From NCBI RefSeq assembly GCF_017352135.1, contig NZ_CP071454.1:2567001-2631000 (forward strand): a stretch of 64,000 nt of DNA, written 5' to 3'. The notes beneath the pieces are model-generated. The model was not told the origin of the DNA and searched no databases. It saw nothing but the letters and a program-made list of their open reading frames with translations. Source of the stretch: Rhizobium lentis. Its GTDB lineage: Bacteria > Pseudomonadota > Alphaproteobacteria > Rhizobiales > Rhizobiaceae. How positions within the stretch are numbered: the first letter of the stretch is position 1; the number at the start of each line of letters is the position of its first letter. Shown here piece after piece: positions 1 through 10,094 of the stretch. A program made the position numbers and the translations under genes.

Positions 1-95
1 ATTGACAATTTCGCGTGGTATAGCCAGGAAAAACCTTTGATTTTCGCCTGGGAAAGAGGTTAAGATGGCGAGGATTGACAGAGGGGCGCTGTGAA

Positions 96-139
96 TTTGT
101 AAAATTTTGTAAATAAAACGCTCATGGTCTTTGTCAAAG
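96..139 (+). promoter_or_regulatory. candidate ScfR-family operator upstream of the regulator gene
   Basis: Two copies of TTTGTAAA lie at 96-103 and 106-113, exactly 10 bp apart (one helical turn). A related inverted element, CTTTGTCAAAG, lies at 129-139, just before the start codon at 147. ScfR/RamB/PrpR-type regulators are known to bind TTTGCAAA-like sites, so these one-mismatch copies next to an ScfR-type gene suggest autoregulation or control of a divergent gene left of the window. The repeats are seen; the binding is inferred. Confidence 0.5.
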
Positions 140-146
140 GTGTGAC

Positions 147-1556
147 ATGGCGGAACGGAAGATATTCGCGGGTCCGAAATTGCGGCGCATCCGCAATGCG
201 CTGGCGCTGACGCAGACCGCCATGGCCGAGGCGCTGGAGATTTCGCCCTCCTACCTGAACCTGATCGAGCGCAACCAGCGGCCGTTGACGGTCCAGCTCC
301 TGTTGAAGCTCGCGGCGGTCTATCGGGTTGATCTGGAGGAGTTGCGGGGCCAGACCGGCGGCAGTCTCGGCCAGCTCAAGGAAGTCTTCGCAGATCCGCT
401 GCTTTCGGGCGAGCTGCCCGGCGATCAGGAACTGGTCGAGGTGGCGGAGGCGGCGCCGAATGCCGCCAGCGGCATGATCAAGCTCTATCGTGCCTATCGC
501 GAGCAGGCGGCACGGCTGTCGGATCTGACGGCGCTGATGGCTGCCGAGGGGCATGCGCCCGTCGCCGCCGGCCGGTTGCCGCTGGACGAACTGCGCGAGA
601 CGCTGGAGCGCAGACCGGGCTATTTCGGACGGATAGAGGCCGCGGCGGAAGCCTTCGCCGCAACGTTGCCCGGCGGCCTTGATCTTGCTGCGGGGCTGAA
701 GGACTGGCTGCGCGCCGAGCGCGGCATTGCGGTGCGCATCCTGCCCGTGCACGTCATGCCGGATTTGCGCCGCCGTTTTGATCGTCATTCGATGCGGCTT
801 TTCATTTCGGAACGGTTGTCCCCGGCCGATCGTGCGCACGAGATCGCTGTCGAAGCCGCCACCCTTGCATTGCGGCCGGCCATCGATGCCGAGCTCAACG
901 ATCTCTCGTTTTCCTCCGCCGAGGCGCACCGCATTGCCCGTTTCGAGCTTGCCCGCATTGCGGCTCTGGCGCTGGCAATGCCTTATGAGGCCTTTCTTTC
1001 GGCGGCCAAGGCGACGCGTTACGACATCGATATTCTTCGTTCGCGTTTCGGCGTCTCTTTCGGCCATGCCGCCATGCGTCTGACGATGCTGCAGCGCCCG
1101 GGGGCGGCAGCCATCCCCTTCTTTCTGGTCGAGATCGATGCCGCGGGCCACCGGTTGCGGCGAGCCGGCGCCCAGGGCTTTCCGCAGGCCCGTTTCGGTG
1201 GCGACTGTCCGAAGCTCAATATTCACGCCGCCTTCCTGCAGCCGGGCCAGATCCTCGCCGAGACGGTCGTCATGCCGGATGGCACATCCTTCTTGACGGT
1301 CGCCCGCACCCTGGAGGGGCCGAGCGTCGAATTCGGTGAAAGGATCCGGCGAACCGCGATTCTGATCGGCTGCGATGCCGCCCTGGCGGACGGACTGGTC
1401 TACGGGCAGGCGACAGCGCTCGATCCGGTTGCGATCGGTCCGGCCTGTCGGCTCTGCGAGCGGCGCGGCTGCCTTTCCCGCGCAGAGCCGCCGGTAACGC
1501 GGCCGCTCGGGCTCGACGAGATGGTGGCGGGCCTCAGCGCCTTCGACTTCCAGTGA
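147..1556 (+). CDS. XRE-family, ScfR-type short-chain fatty acyl regulator
   Basis: Cytoplasmic DNA-binding regulator of 469 residues. An XRE helix-turn-helix covers about residues 8-65, including the segment SYLNLIERNQRPLT. The middle resembles the IrrE/peptidase M78-like domain of this family. The C-terminus has the family's cysteine cluster (CRLCERRGC) followed by PVTRPLGLDEMV, typical of DUF2083 proteins. Relatives such as RamB and PrpR control glyoxylate and propionate/acetate genes in response to short acyl-CoA. The ATG at 147 follows AAGGTG and directly abuts the candidate operator at 96-139. The target here is not shown; a divergent gene left of the window is possible. Family assignment is firm, ligand inferred. 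Confidence 0.85.
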   Translation: MAERKIFAGPKLRRIRNALALTQTAMAEALEISPSYLNLIERNQRPLTVQLLLKLAAVYRVDLEELRGQTGGSLGQLKEVFADPLLSGELPGDQELVEVAEAAPNAASGMIKLYRAYREQAARLSDLTALMAAEGHAPVAAGRLPLDELRETLERRPGYFGRIEAAAEAFAATLPGGLDLAAGLKDWLRAERGIAVRILPVHVMPDLRRRFDRHSMRLFISERLSPADRAHEIAVEAATLALRPAIDAELNDLSFSSAEAHRIARFELARIAALALAMPYEAFLSAAKATRYDIDILRSRFGVSFGHAAMRLTMLQRPGAAAIPFFLVEIDAAGHRLRRAGAQGFPQARFGGDCPKLNIHAAFLQPGQILAETVVMPDGTSFLTVARTLEGPSVEFGERIRRTAILIGCDAALADGLVYGQATALDPVAIGPACRLCERRGCLSRAEPPVTRPLGLDEMVAGLSAFDFQ

Positions 1557-1680
1557 TTGTGAAATGATTGGGGACGCAGTTTTTGCGCTTGTGGGCTTAG
1601 AAATTCCTTCTTAGTCTGCGGACAAAACCAGAGGGAAAAGCTGTCCGGATTGCGGGCTCTTTGAACAAACAGGAGAAGTC

Positions 1681-2778
1681 ATGAGGTCAACCATCGCAAG
1701 CGTGACGGCGGTCGCCGTCGCCGCGCTCCTTTCCGCCGCGCCGGCCGTTGCGCAGGAGCGTGTCGTCAATGTCTACAACTGGTCGGATTATATCGACGAC
1801 AGCATCCTTGCCGATTTCACCAAGGAAACCGGCATCAAGGTCGTCTACGACACCTTCGATTCGAACGAGACCGTGGAAACCAAGCTGCTTGCCGGCGGCA
1901 CCGGTTATGACGTCGTCGTTCCCACGGCCGACTTCCTGCAGCGCCAGATCCAGGCCGGCGTCTTCCAGAAACTCGACAAGTCGAAGCTGCCGAACCTGAC
2001 CAACATGTGGGACGTGATCCAGCAGCGGACCGCTGCCTATGATCCGGGCAACGAATACGCGGTCGACTACATGTGGGGCACTGACGGCATCGGCTACAAC
2101 GTCAAGAAGGTTGCCGAAATCCTCGGGCCGGATGCGAAGCCGGGTCTCGAAGTGATCTTCGACCCGAAGGTCGCCGAAAAGTTCAAGGACTGCGGCATCT
2201 ACGTGCTCGACTCGCCGAAGGACGTCATGACCACGGCTCTCAGATATTTGGGCCTTGATCCCAACTCCACCAAGGCCGAGGATTTCAAGAAGGTCGAGGA
2301 ACTGCTGACGGCGGTCCGCCCCTATATCCGCAAGTTCCACTCCTCCGAATACATCAACGCCCTTGCCAATGGTGATATCTGCATCGCCTTCGGCTTTTCC
2401 GGCGATATGCTGCAGGCCCGCGACCGCGCCGCCGAAGCCAAGAACAATGTCGAGGTCAACTATTCGATCCCCGTGCAGGGCGCTCAGATGTGGTTCGACA
2501 TGATGGCGATCCCCGCTGATGCCAAGCACGTAGCCGAAGCGCATGAGTTCTTGAACTATATGATGAAACCCGAGGTCATCGCCAAGGCGAGCGACCACAC
2601 CTTCTATGCCAATGGCAACAAGGCCTCGCAGCAGTTCGTCAGCAAGGAAGTGCTGGAGGATCCGGCTGTCTATCCGACGGAGGAGGTGATGAAGAATCTC
2701 TTCACCGTCAAGCCGTGGGACCCGAAGACCCAGCGCACGGCGACGCGGATCTGGACGAAGGTCGTTACCGGCCAGTAA
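1681..2778 (+). CDS. potF: putrescine/polyamine ABC transporter, periplasmic binding protein
   Basis: Binding protein of 365 residues with a clear Sec signal peptide (basic start, hydrophobic core, cleavage after AVAQ near residue 24). The mature start resembles PotD/PotF proteins (VVNVYNWSDYIDDS, then GIKVVYDTFDSNET). It would capture putrescine or a related polyamine and hand it to the PotHI channel. The ATG follows AGGAGAAGTC. It leads a four-gene cluster with potG, potH and potI, from which it is separated by a strong hairpin at 2789-2812. Putrescine rather than spermidine is favoured by the PotF-like length and the PotG-like partner; the exact ligand is inferred. Confidence 0.88.
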   Translation: MRSTIASVTAVAVAALLSAAPAVAQERVVNVYNWSDYIDDSILADFTKETGIKVVYDTFDSNETVETKLLAGGTGYDVVVPTADFLQRQIQAGVFQKLDKSKLPNLTNMWDVIQQRTAAYDPGNEYAVDYMWGTDGIGYNVKKVAEILGPDAKPGLEVIFDPKVAEKFKDCGIYVLDSPKDVMTTALRYLGLDPNSTKAEDFKKVEELLTAVRPYIRKFHSSEYINALANGDICIAFGFSGDMLQARDRAAEAKNNVEVNYSIPVQGAQMWFDMMAIPADAKHVAEAHEFLNYMMKPEVIAKASDHTFYANGNKASQQFVSKEVLEDPAVYPTEEVMKNLFTVKPWDPKTQRTATRIWTKVVTGQ

Positions 2779-2788
2779 GTCGATGCCA

Positions 2789-2815
2789 GGCCCGGACGGA
2801 AACGTCCGGGCCTTT
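2789..2815 (+). terminator. intercistronic terminator/attenuator hairpin after potF
   Basis: A perfect 10-bp GC-rich stem (2789-2798 with 2803-2812) is closed by a GAAA tetraloop and followed by only three T. It sits 11 bases after the potF stop and 58 bases before potG. It probably stabilises or partly terminates potF mRNA, so the binding protein is made in excess over the membrane components. Confidence 0.7.
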
Positions 2816-2870
2816 CAATTACCGGCCCGGGGTGGAGGCCGGCTGAAAACTTATGTTCTCGGGGAATATT

Positions 2871-4013
2871 ATGAAATCTTTGGGCAATATCCGCCGCGCA
2901 TTCGCACCCTGGACCGATCCGTCCGCAAAACCTTTCATCGCCTTCAAGAATGTCACCAAGCGCTTCGGCAATTTTACCGCCGTCAATGACCTGTCGCTGA
3001 ATATCTATCACCGCGAGTTCTTCGCGCTGCTCGGGGCGTCCGGTTGCGGAAAGTCGACGCTGCTGCGCATGCTCGCTGGATTCGAGCAGCCGACGTCGGG
3101 AGAGATCGTTCTCGACGGCACCGATCTCGCCGGCACGCCGCCCTATCAGCGACCGGTCAACATGATGTTTCAGTCCTACGCGCTTTTCCCGCACATGACG
3201 GTCGAGAAGAACATCGCCTTCGGCCTGAAGCAGGATGGCATGCCGAAGGACGAAATGACCGAGCGCGTCGCCCAGATGCTGAAGCTGGTAAAGCTCGAGC
3301 AGTTTGCTTCGCGAAAACCGAACCAGCTCTCCGGCGGCCAGCGCCAGCGCGTCGCGCTCGCCCGTTCGCTCGCCAAGCGCCCGAAAGTGTTGCTGCTCGA
3401 CGAGCCGCTCGGTGCGCTCGACAAGAAGCTGCGCGAGGAAACCCAGTTCGAGCTGATGGATCTGCAGCAAAGTCTCGGCCTCACCTTCGTCGTGGTCACT
3501 CATGACCAGGAGGAGGCGATGACCATGGCCGACCGCATCGCAGTCATGAGCCACGGCAAGGTGGTGCAGGTGGCAACGCCCGCCGAAATCTACGAGGCGC
3601 CGAATAGCCGCTTCGTTGCGGACTTCATCGGCGACGTGAATATCTTCGACGGCAAGGTGACCGCGTCGGGAGACGGCGCAGTCGAGATATCAGTCGAAAG
3701 CGGCTTCACGATCCGCAGCGCCGCCACCGAGACGCCGGCCGTCGGCAATTCGGTCGGTTTTGCCATCCGCCCGGAAAAGATCCGTGTGACGCGCGCAGCA
3801 CCCGCGAACGCCTCGGTCAATACAGCCAAGGGGGAGATCTGGGATATCGGCTATCTCGGCGACATGACCGTCTTCCACATCAAGCTGCCGAGCGGCAAAT
3901 TCGTCAGAGCCTCTTCCCTCAACGCGCAGCGTTCCGTCGACGACCCTTTTACCTATGATCAGGACGTCTGGGTTTCGTTCGATGAGAATGGCGGCGTGCT
4001 GCTGAAGGATTGA
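2871..4013 (+). CDS. potG: putrescine ABC transporter ATPase
   Basis: ATP-binding subunit, 380 residues with this start. Walker A is GASGCGKST, the Q-loop lies in MMFQSYALFPHMTVE, the signature is LSGGQRQRVALARSLAKRP, Walker B is LLLDEPLGALDKK, and the switch His is in VTHDQEEAMTMADR. A C-terminal TOBE-type domain (VGFAIRPEKIRV, then YLGDMTVFHIKL) matches PotG. A longer reading from the ATG at 2853 is possible, but the GGGG run at 2861-2864 is properly spaced only for the ATG at 2871. Length is close to E. coli PotG. It couples ATP hydrolysis to transport through PotHI, which follow immediately. Confidence 0.92.
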   Translation: MKSLGNIRRAFAPWTDPSAKPFIAFKNVTKRFGNFTAVNDLSLNIYHREFFALLGASGCGKSTLLRMLAGFEQPTSGEIVLDGTDLAGTPPYQRPVNMMFQSYALFPHMTVEKNIAFGLKQDGMPKDEMTERVAQMLKLVKLEQFASRKPNQLSGGQRQRVALARSLAKRPKVLLLDEPLGALDKKLREETQFELMDLQQSLGLTFVVVTHDQEEAMTMADRIAVMSHGKVVQVATPAEIYEAPNSRFVADFIGDVNIFDGKVTASGDGAVEISVESGFTIRSAATETPAVGNSVGFAIRPEKIRVTRAAPANASVNTAKGEIWDIGYLGDMTVFHIKLPSGKFVRASSLNAQRSVDDPFTYDQDVWVSFDENGGVLLKD

Positions 4014-4016
4014 GCC

Positions 4017-4928
4017 ATGGAAACCTTCGCATCACGGTTCTATAGCCGCCTCGTCATTATCATTCCCTATGCCTGGCTGCTGCTTTTCTTTCTTGCCCCG
4101 TTCTTCATCGTTTTCCGCATCTCGCTGTCGACGACGGCGATCGCCATACCGCCTTACGAGCCGGTCTTCTCATTGGCCGATGGCTGGAGCGGTTTCTGGA
4201 GCAAGGTCGCAACCTTCTCCTGGGACAATTACGGCTATCTCATCGATGATCCGCTCTATTTCAACGCCTATCTGTCGAGCGTCGTCATCGCGGCGATTTC
4301 GACCTTCCTGATGTTGCTGATCGCCTATCCGATCGCCTATGGCATGGCGCAGGCTCCGCGGAGCATCCGCCCGACGCTGCTGATGCTCGTGATCCTGCCG
4401 TTCTGGACGAGCTTCCTGATCCGCGTCTATTCCTGGATCGCCATCCTGAAGCCGGAGGGGTTGCTGAACCAGCTTCTTCTGTCGCTGCATATCATCGACA
4501 GCCCATTGATCATCCTCAATACCACGACGGCCGTCTATATCGGCATCGTCTATTCCTACCTGCCCTTCATGGTGCTGCCGCTCTATTCGGCACTCGAAAA
4601 AATGGACGGCACGCTGATCGAGGCGGCCCAGGATCTCGGCTGCACGCCGATCCAGGCCTTCTGGCGCGTCACGTTCCCGCTGTCGATCCCCGGTGTGGTG
4701 GCCGGCTGCATGCTGGTCTTCATCCCTGCAGTCGGTGAATTCGTCATCCCCGATCTTCTCGGCGGTTCGCAGACGCTGATGATTGGCAAGACGCTCTGGA
4801 ACGAATTCAATGCCAACAGGGACTGGCCGGTGTCCTCGGCGGTCGCAACGATCCTGCTCATGATCCTGGTGATCCCGATCGTCTTCTTCCAGAATGCGCA
4901 GGCCAAAGCCGAAGAGCGGGGGAAATAA
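4017..4928 (+). CDS. potH: putrescine ABC transporter permease
   Basis: Inner-membrane permease of 303 residues with about six hydrophobic segments, the first at residues 12-36. The conserved EAA loop reads EAAQDLGCTPIQAFWRVTFPLSIPG, the site that contacts the ATPase. The N-terminal half has the PotH-style SWDNYGYLIDDPLY periplasmic stretch. The gene begins 3 bp after potG and ends 2 bp before potI, indicating one transcript and coupled translation. Paired with potI it forms the heterodimeric channel. Confidence 0.92.
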   Translation: METFASRFYSRLVIIIPYAWLLLFFLAPFFIVFRISLSTTAIAIPPYEPVFSLADGWSGFWSKVATFSWDNYGYLIDDPLYFNAYLSSVVIAAISTFLMLLIAYPIAYGMAQAPRSIRPTLLMLVILPFWTSFLIRVYSWIAILKPEGLLNQLLLSLHIIDSPLIILNTTTAVYIGIVYSYLPFMVLPLYSALEKMDGTLIEAAQDLGCTPIQAFWRVTFPLSIPGVVAGCMLVFIPAVGEFVIPDLLGGSQTLMIGKTLWNEFNANRDWPVSSAVATILLMILVIPIVFFQNAQAKAEERGK

Positions 4929-4930
4929 GC

Positions 4931-5749
4931 ATGCTGAGATGGACCCGTTTCAACATCATCTCCGTGATGCTCGGCTTTGCCTTCCTATACCTGCCAATCG
5001 TGCTGCTGGTGGTCTTTTCCTTCAACGAGTCGAAGCTGGTGACCGTCTGGGGCGGCTTTTCCACCAAGTGGTATGTCTCGCTGCTGTCGAACCAGGCGCT
5101 GCTCGATGCAGCCTGGGTGACGATCCGTGTCGGTCTGCTGTCGGCCACCTTCGCGACCATCCTCGGCACCATGGCGGCGCTGACGCTGGTGCGCTACACG
5201 CGCTTCCGCGGCCGCATGCTCTTTTCAGGCATGGTCTATGCACCGCTCGTCATGCCCGAAGTCATTACCGGCCTGTCGCTTCTGCTGCTCTTCGTGGCGA
5301 TCGGCTTCGATCGCGGCTTCTGGACGATCACGCTGGCCCATACCACGCTGACCATGTGTTTCGTTGCCGTCGTCGTGCAGTCGCGGCTGCTGAGCTTCGA
5401 TCAGTCGATCGAGGAGGCAGCCCAGGATCTGGGCGCGCCGCCGGTTCGGACCTTCTTCGAGATCACGCTGCCGATCATCTCGCCCGCGGTGTTTTCTGGC
5501 TGGATCCTGGCCTTTACCCTGTCGCTGGATGACCTCGTGATCGCAAGCTTCACCTCCGGCCCTGGCGCAACCACGCTGCCGATGAAGATCTATAGCCAGG
5601 TGCGCCTCGGCGTGACGCCTGAGATCAATGCGATCTGCACGATCCTGATCGCCATCGTCGCAGTCGGCGTCATTTGCGCCTCGATCATCACCAAGCGGCG
5701 CGAAGTGCAGCGCGAGCGCGATGAGCGGGCGGCGGCGGCGACCGCCTGA
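4931..5749 (+). CDS. potI: putrescine ABC transporter permease
   Basis: Second inner-membrane permease, 272 residues, with about six membrane segments and the EAA loop EEAAQDLGAPPVRTFFEITLP. The segment LSLDDLVIASFTSGPGATTLPMKIYSQVR is characteristic of PotI/PotC permeases. It is the last gene of the cluster, and its stop is one base from the stop of the convergent AsmA-like gene, so there is no room for a dedicated terminator between them. Confidence 0.92.
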   Translation: MLRWTRFNIISVMLGFAFLYLPIVLLVVFSFNESKLVTVWGGFSTKWYVSLLSNQALLDAAWVTIRVGLLSATFATILGTMAALTLVRYTRFRGRMLFSGMVYAPLVMPEVITGLSLLLLFVAIGFDRGFWTITLAHTTLTMCFVAVVVQSRLLSFDQSIEEAAQDLGAPPVRTFFEITLPIISPAVFSGWILAFTLSLDDLVIASFTSGPGATTLPMKIYSQVRLGVTPEINAICTILIAIVAVGVICASIITKRREVQRERDERAAAATA

Positions 5750-5750
5750 T

Positions 5751-7643
5751 CTACCGTGCGTGGGGCATCGCGCCAAAATGCGGAACCGGTGAGACGACCG
5801 GGTTCGGCCAGGAGCCGCCGATGAAGAACGGCAGAAGCGGCAGCTCTGCCGCCTTGGCCGGATCGGTTGCCTCCAGCGATCCGGACAGCGCCAGCCCGTT
5901 CGATTGATAGGTGATCATGCCGGACAGAGCCAGCGTCTGCGCCGGTCCGACGATAAGGGCGTCGTGGATTTCGGCGGAGCCGTTGGCGAAGTCGGCCTGA
6001 AGGTCCAGTCGGTTGAAGGTGAAGGCGCCGCTTGCCGCCGCGCTCAGCGGGAAGAACGGCTTTTCGGCCGCCTCGGTCCGGAGCGCCGCCACGTCGATAC
6101 CCGGGATCGTGCCTTCTCTCGTCCAGAAGCGGAGCCTGCCGGTGACGTCGGCAAGGCCGGTGGTCCAGATCGCTTTCGGCGACCGCAGGTCGAGATCGAG
6201 CGATCCCGTCGCGAGCGGCAGCGGCCCCTTGAGCTGCAGGCGCTCGGCAAGGCCGGCGAAGTCGGCGTCGCGGATCGACAGCTGCAACTTGCCGCCGCCG
6301 TCGAAATCGCGCCGCGTCGCTTCCAGATGCGCGGTCATTTCGCCGCCTTCGAACTGGCTGTCGCCGATATCGAACTTCGCCTCGCCGCCTGAAACAATCA
6401 TGCTGGCGCCGACATCGGAAAGCTCGAAGAGGCCCATCTGCGCGCGTCGCGCCGAAAGCCTGACGTCGACGTCGAGCAGCTGCAGCGGTTCGGCCGTGGC
6501 GGCGGAGATTTCCTCGGCCTCGCCGGCTGCAAGCCTCAGCGCGAAGGCGTCGAGGAACGGCTTGAGATTCATCTGGTCGAAGGCAAGCGTGCCGCCGATT
6601 TTCGGCCGTCTGCCGGGTTGGGTCGAAAGGTCCATTACGCCGGTGGCGCTCGCATCGTTCAGCGAGAGGCTGAGATCGTTGAAACGCAGCCCGCTGCCTG
6701 ACGACATGATGTCGGAGTCCAGCGAGGCGCTCTTCAGCGTCCCGACGCCGGGGATCGATCTGCCCGACCATGTCAGAAGCGCAGGCACATCGGGAATGCT
6801 GACGGCGATATTGCCGGAAAGGGCCGAAAGGCTGGCGATGCTGGCGACCCCTTGGAAACGGGCCGTCAGCAGGTTCGACGTCAGCGAGGTCCGCGTCTCG
6901 GCGCTCTTGCCGGCAAAGGCGAGCAGCGGCTGGCGCGAGGCGAAATCGACCTTCAGGTCCACGCCGTTGATGCGGGCGATGACGACGGCCGAGATCGCGC
7001 CCGACAGCCGAGGCCAGGCGATGTCGGCCGTGACGCTGTCGAAATGGTAGGTCCTGGCGCTCCTGATGTCGGTGACGACAAGCGTGCCGTCCTCGACGGT
7101 CACCGCACCGATCTCGGCATCGAGATCGCGATCGAGCACTTCGGCACCATTTTCATAACGCACGCCGCTGATCGCGCGGGCAAGCAGGCCGGCGTAACTC
7201 CAGTCGATCAGCCCTTTCTCGTCACGCGTCAGTGCAAGATTGGGACGCAGCAGGTGGAATTCGTGGAAGCTCGTCCGCCCCCTCAGTGCGTCGATGAGGC
7301 TGAAATCGGCCGACAGGCTTTCAATGCGGCCGAGCAGCTTGTCGCCGCTTTCGCGCGGCTGGCGAATGGTGATCTGGTTGATCGTAATGCGCGGCGTCGG
7401 CCAGAATTCGAGAACCGGGCTGCCCTTGATCTCGGCGTGATAACCGGTCCATTTCGACAGGGCGTCCTCAATGCCGGATCGCACGAAGCCGGTCGTGATG
7501 AGATAGGGCGCTGCGACCCTCAGAGCCACGAACAGCCCAAGCGCAATCAGCAGGAGCACAGTCGAGACACGGGCGAAGGCCGGAAGCCAGCGCGAAACGG
7601 ATCCGATCTTCCTGCGCCACCTGCGATGTCGAAACGTACCCAT
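5751..7643 (-). CDS. AsmA-family envelope protein
   Basis: Protein of 630 residues with one N-terminal membrane anchor (about residues 20-45, VSTVLLLIALGLFVALRVAAPYL) and a long periplasmic region. It shows the usual AsmA pattern: an early ALSKWTGYHAEIKG segment and, near the C-terminus, repeated beta-rich stretches such as ADVTGRLRFWTREGTIPGID. AsmA-like proteins are implicated in envelope lipid handling or outer-membrane assembly; the exact role is unknown. The reading frame stays open far upstream across aacS, but the ATG at 7641-7643, preceded by AGAGAT and followed directly by the basic, membrane-anchored N-terminus, is the credible start. It is convergent with potI. Confidence 0.78.
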   Translation of the reverse strand: MGTFRHRRWRRKIGSVSRWLPAFARVSTVLLLIALGLFVALRVAAPYLITTGFVRSGIEDALSKWTGYHAEIKGSPVLEFWPTPRITINQITIRQPRESGDKLLGRIESLSADFSLIDALRGRTSFHEFHLLRPNLALTRDEKGLIDWSYAGLLARAISGVRYENGAEVLDRDLDAEIGAVTVEDGTLVVTDIRSARTYHFDSVTADIAWPRLSGAISAVVIARINGVDLKVDFASRQPLLAFAGKSAETRTSLTSNLLTARFQGVASIASLSALSGNIAVSIPDVPALLTWSGRSIPGVGTLKSASLDSDIMSSGSGLRFNDLSLSLNDASATGVMDLSTQPGRRPKIGGTLAFDQMNLKPFLDAFALRLAAGEAEEISAATAEPLQLLDVDVRLSARRAQMGLFELSDVGASMIVSGGEAKFDIGDSQFEGGEMTAHLEATRRDFDGGGKLQLSIRDADFAGLAERLQLKGPLPLATGSLDLDLRSPKAIWTTGLADVTGRLRFWTREGTIPGIDVAALRTEAAEKPFFPLSAAASGAFTFNRLDLQADFANGSAEIHDALIVGPAQTLALSGMITYQSNGLALSGSLEATDPAKAAELPLLPFFIGGSWPNPVVSPVPHFGAMPHAR

Positions 7644-7810
7644 GATCTCTGCCGATTGTGCGCTGATTTCGCCCGATATATCAAATATCAGGCCTATGCA
7701 AACCCAATGCACGTTGACTGCAAGTGTGACGCGGTTTCGCCGCAACGACATCCGAAAAGTGAAGCGCTGAACCGCGTCGCATGAATCCGATTTATGCGAC
7801 GCGTTTAGGC

Positions 7811-7848
7811 TTGGGATCGGGCGGTCGCGCACTTTATAATGCAATGCA
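7811..7848 (+). promoter_or_regulatory. aacS promoter with PhaR-like site TGC-AAT-GCA
   Basis: A plausible promoter is TTGGGA at 7811-7816, an 18-base spacer, and TATAAT at 7835-7840. Directly at its downstream edge is TGCAATGCA (7840-7848), a TGC-N3-GCA palindrome. The identical nine bases occur in the phasin promoter at 14044-14052. PhaR (AniA) of polyhydroxybutyrate producers is known to bind TGC-N3-GCA type sites. A site overlapping the start of transcription would repress. The sequence match is seen; PhaR control is inferred. Confidence 0.5.
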
Positions 7849-7884
7849 GCATGATATAAAGGCGGCATTGGGGAGGAGGAATGA

Positions 7885-9837
<1,953 letters not shown>

Positions 9838-9885
9838 TAAGGAATCGTAAACTACAAGCTTTCACCATTCAGCAATCCCCTGTCA

Positions 9886-10050
9886 TGGAAACCTTTCGTT
9901 AAGAAAGGTTCGTCAAAGGTGAAACAACTTGGGGGCCGCACATGAACGAGGCGGCCTGAAGCCTCCGGGCTTACGAAACATGACGTTGATCGACTGAGCT
10001 CTTGTTGAACAGCACCCATTTGAAGGCAGCCTCTGGCTGCCTCTTTTTTT
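9886..10050 (+). ncRNA. candidate structured small RNA between aacS and cbrA
   Basis: Three successive hairpins are visible. The first is a perfect 8-bp stem (9890-9897 with 9903-9910). The second pairs GGCCGC (9934-9939) with GCGGCC (9951-9956). The third is a terminator stem (10024-10031 with 10035-10042) followed by a T-rich tail. No convincing open frame exists here. A terminator about 190 bp beyond the aacS stop is far for aacS alone and fits an independent transcript of about 160 nt. Rhizobia carry several conserved intergenic sRNA families; I cannot assign this one. The alternative is a structured aacS 3' UTR. Confidence 0.5.
10024..10050 (+). terminator. rho-independent terminator
   Basis: An 8-bp stem (AGGCAGCC at 10024-10031 with GGCTGCCT at 10035-10042), a TCT loop, and a run of seven T at 10044-10050. 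The T-run orientation serves plus-strand transcripts (aacS and/or the candidate sRNA), not the minus-strand kinase gene. Confidence 0.85.
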
Positions 10051-10094
10051 GCGTGCCGTGCAGCGTTTCAGGCGGCCGTCGCCTTTTGATGGGA

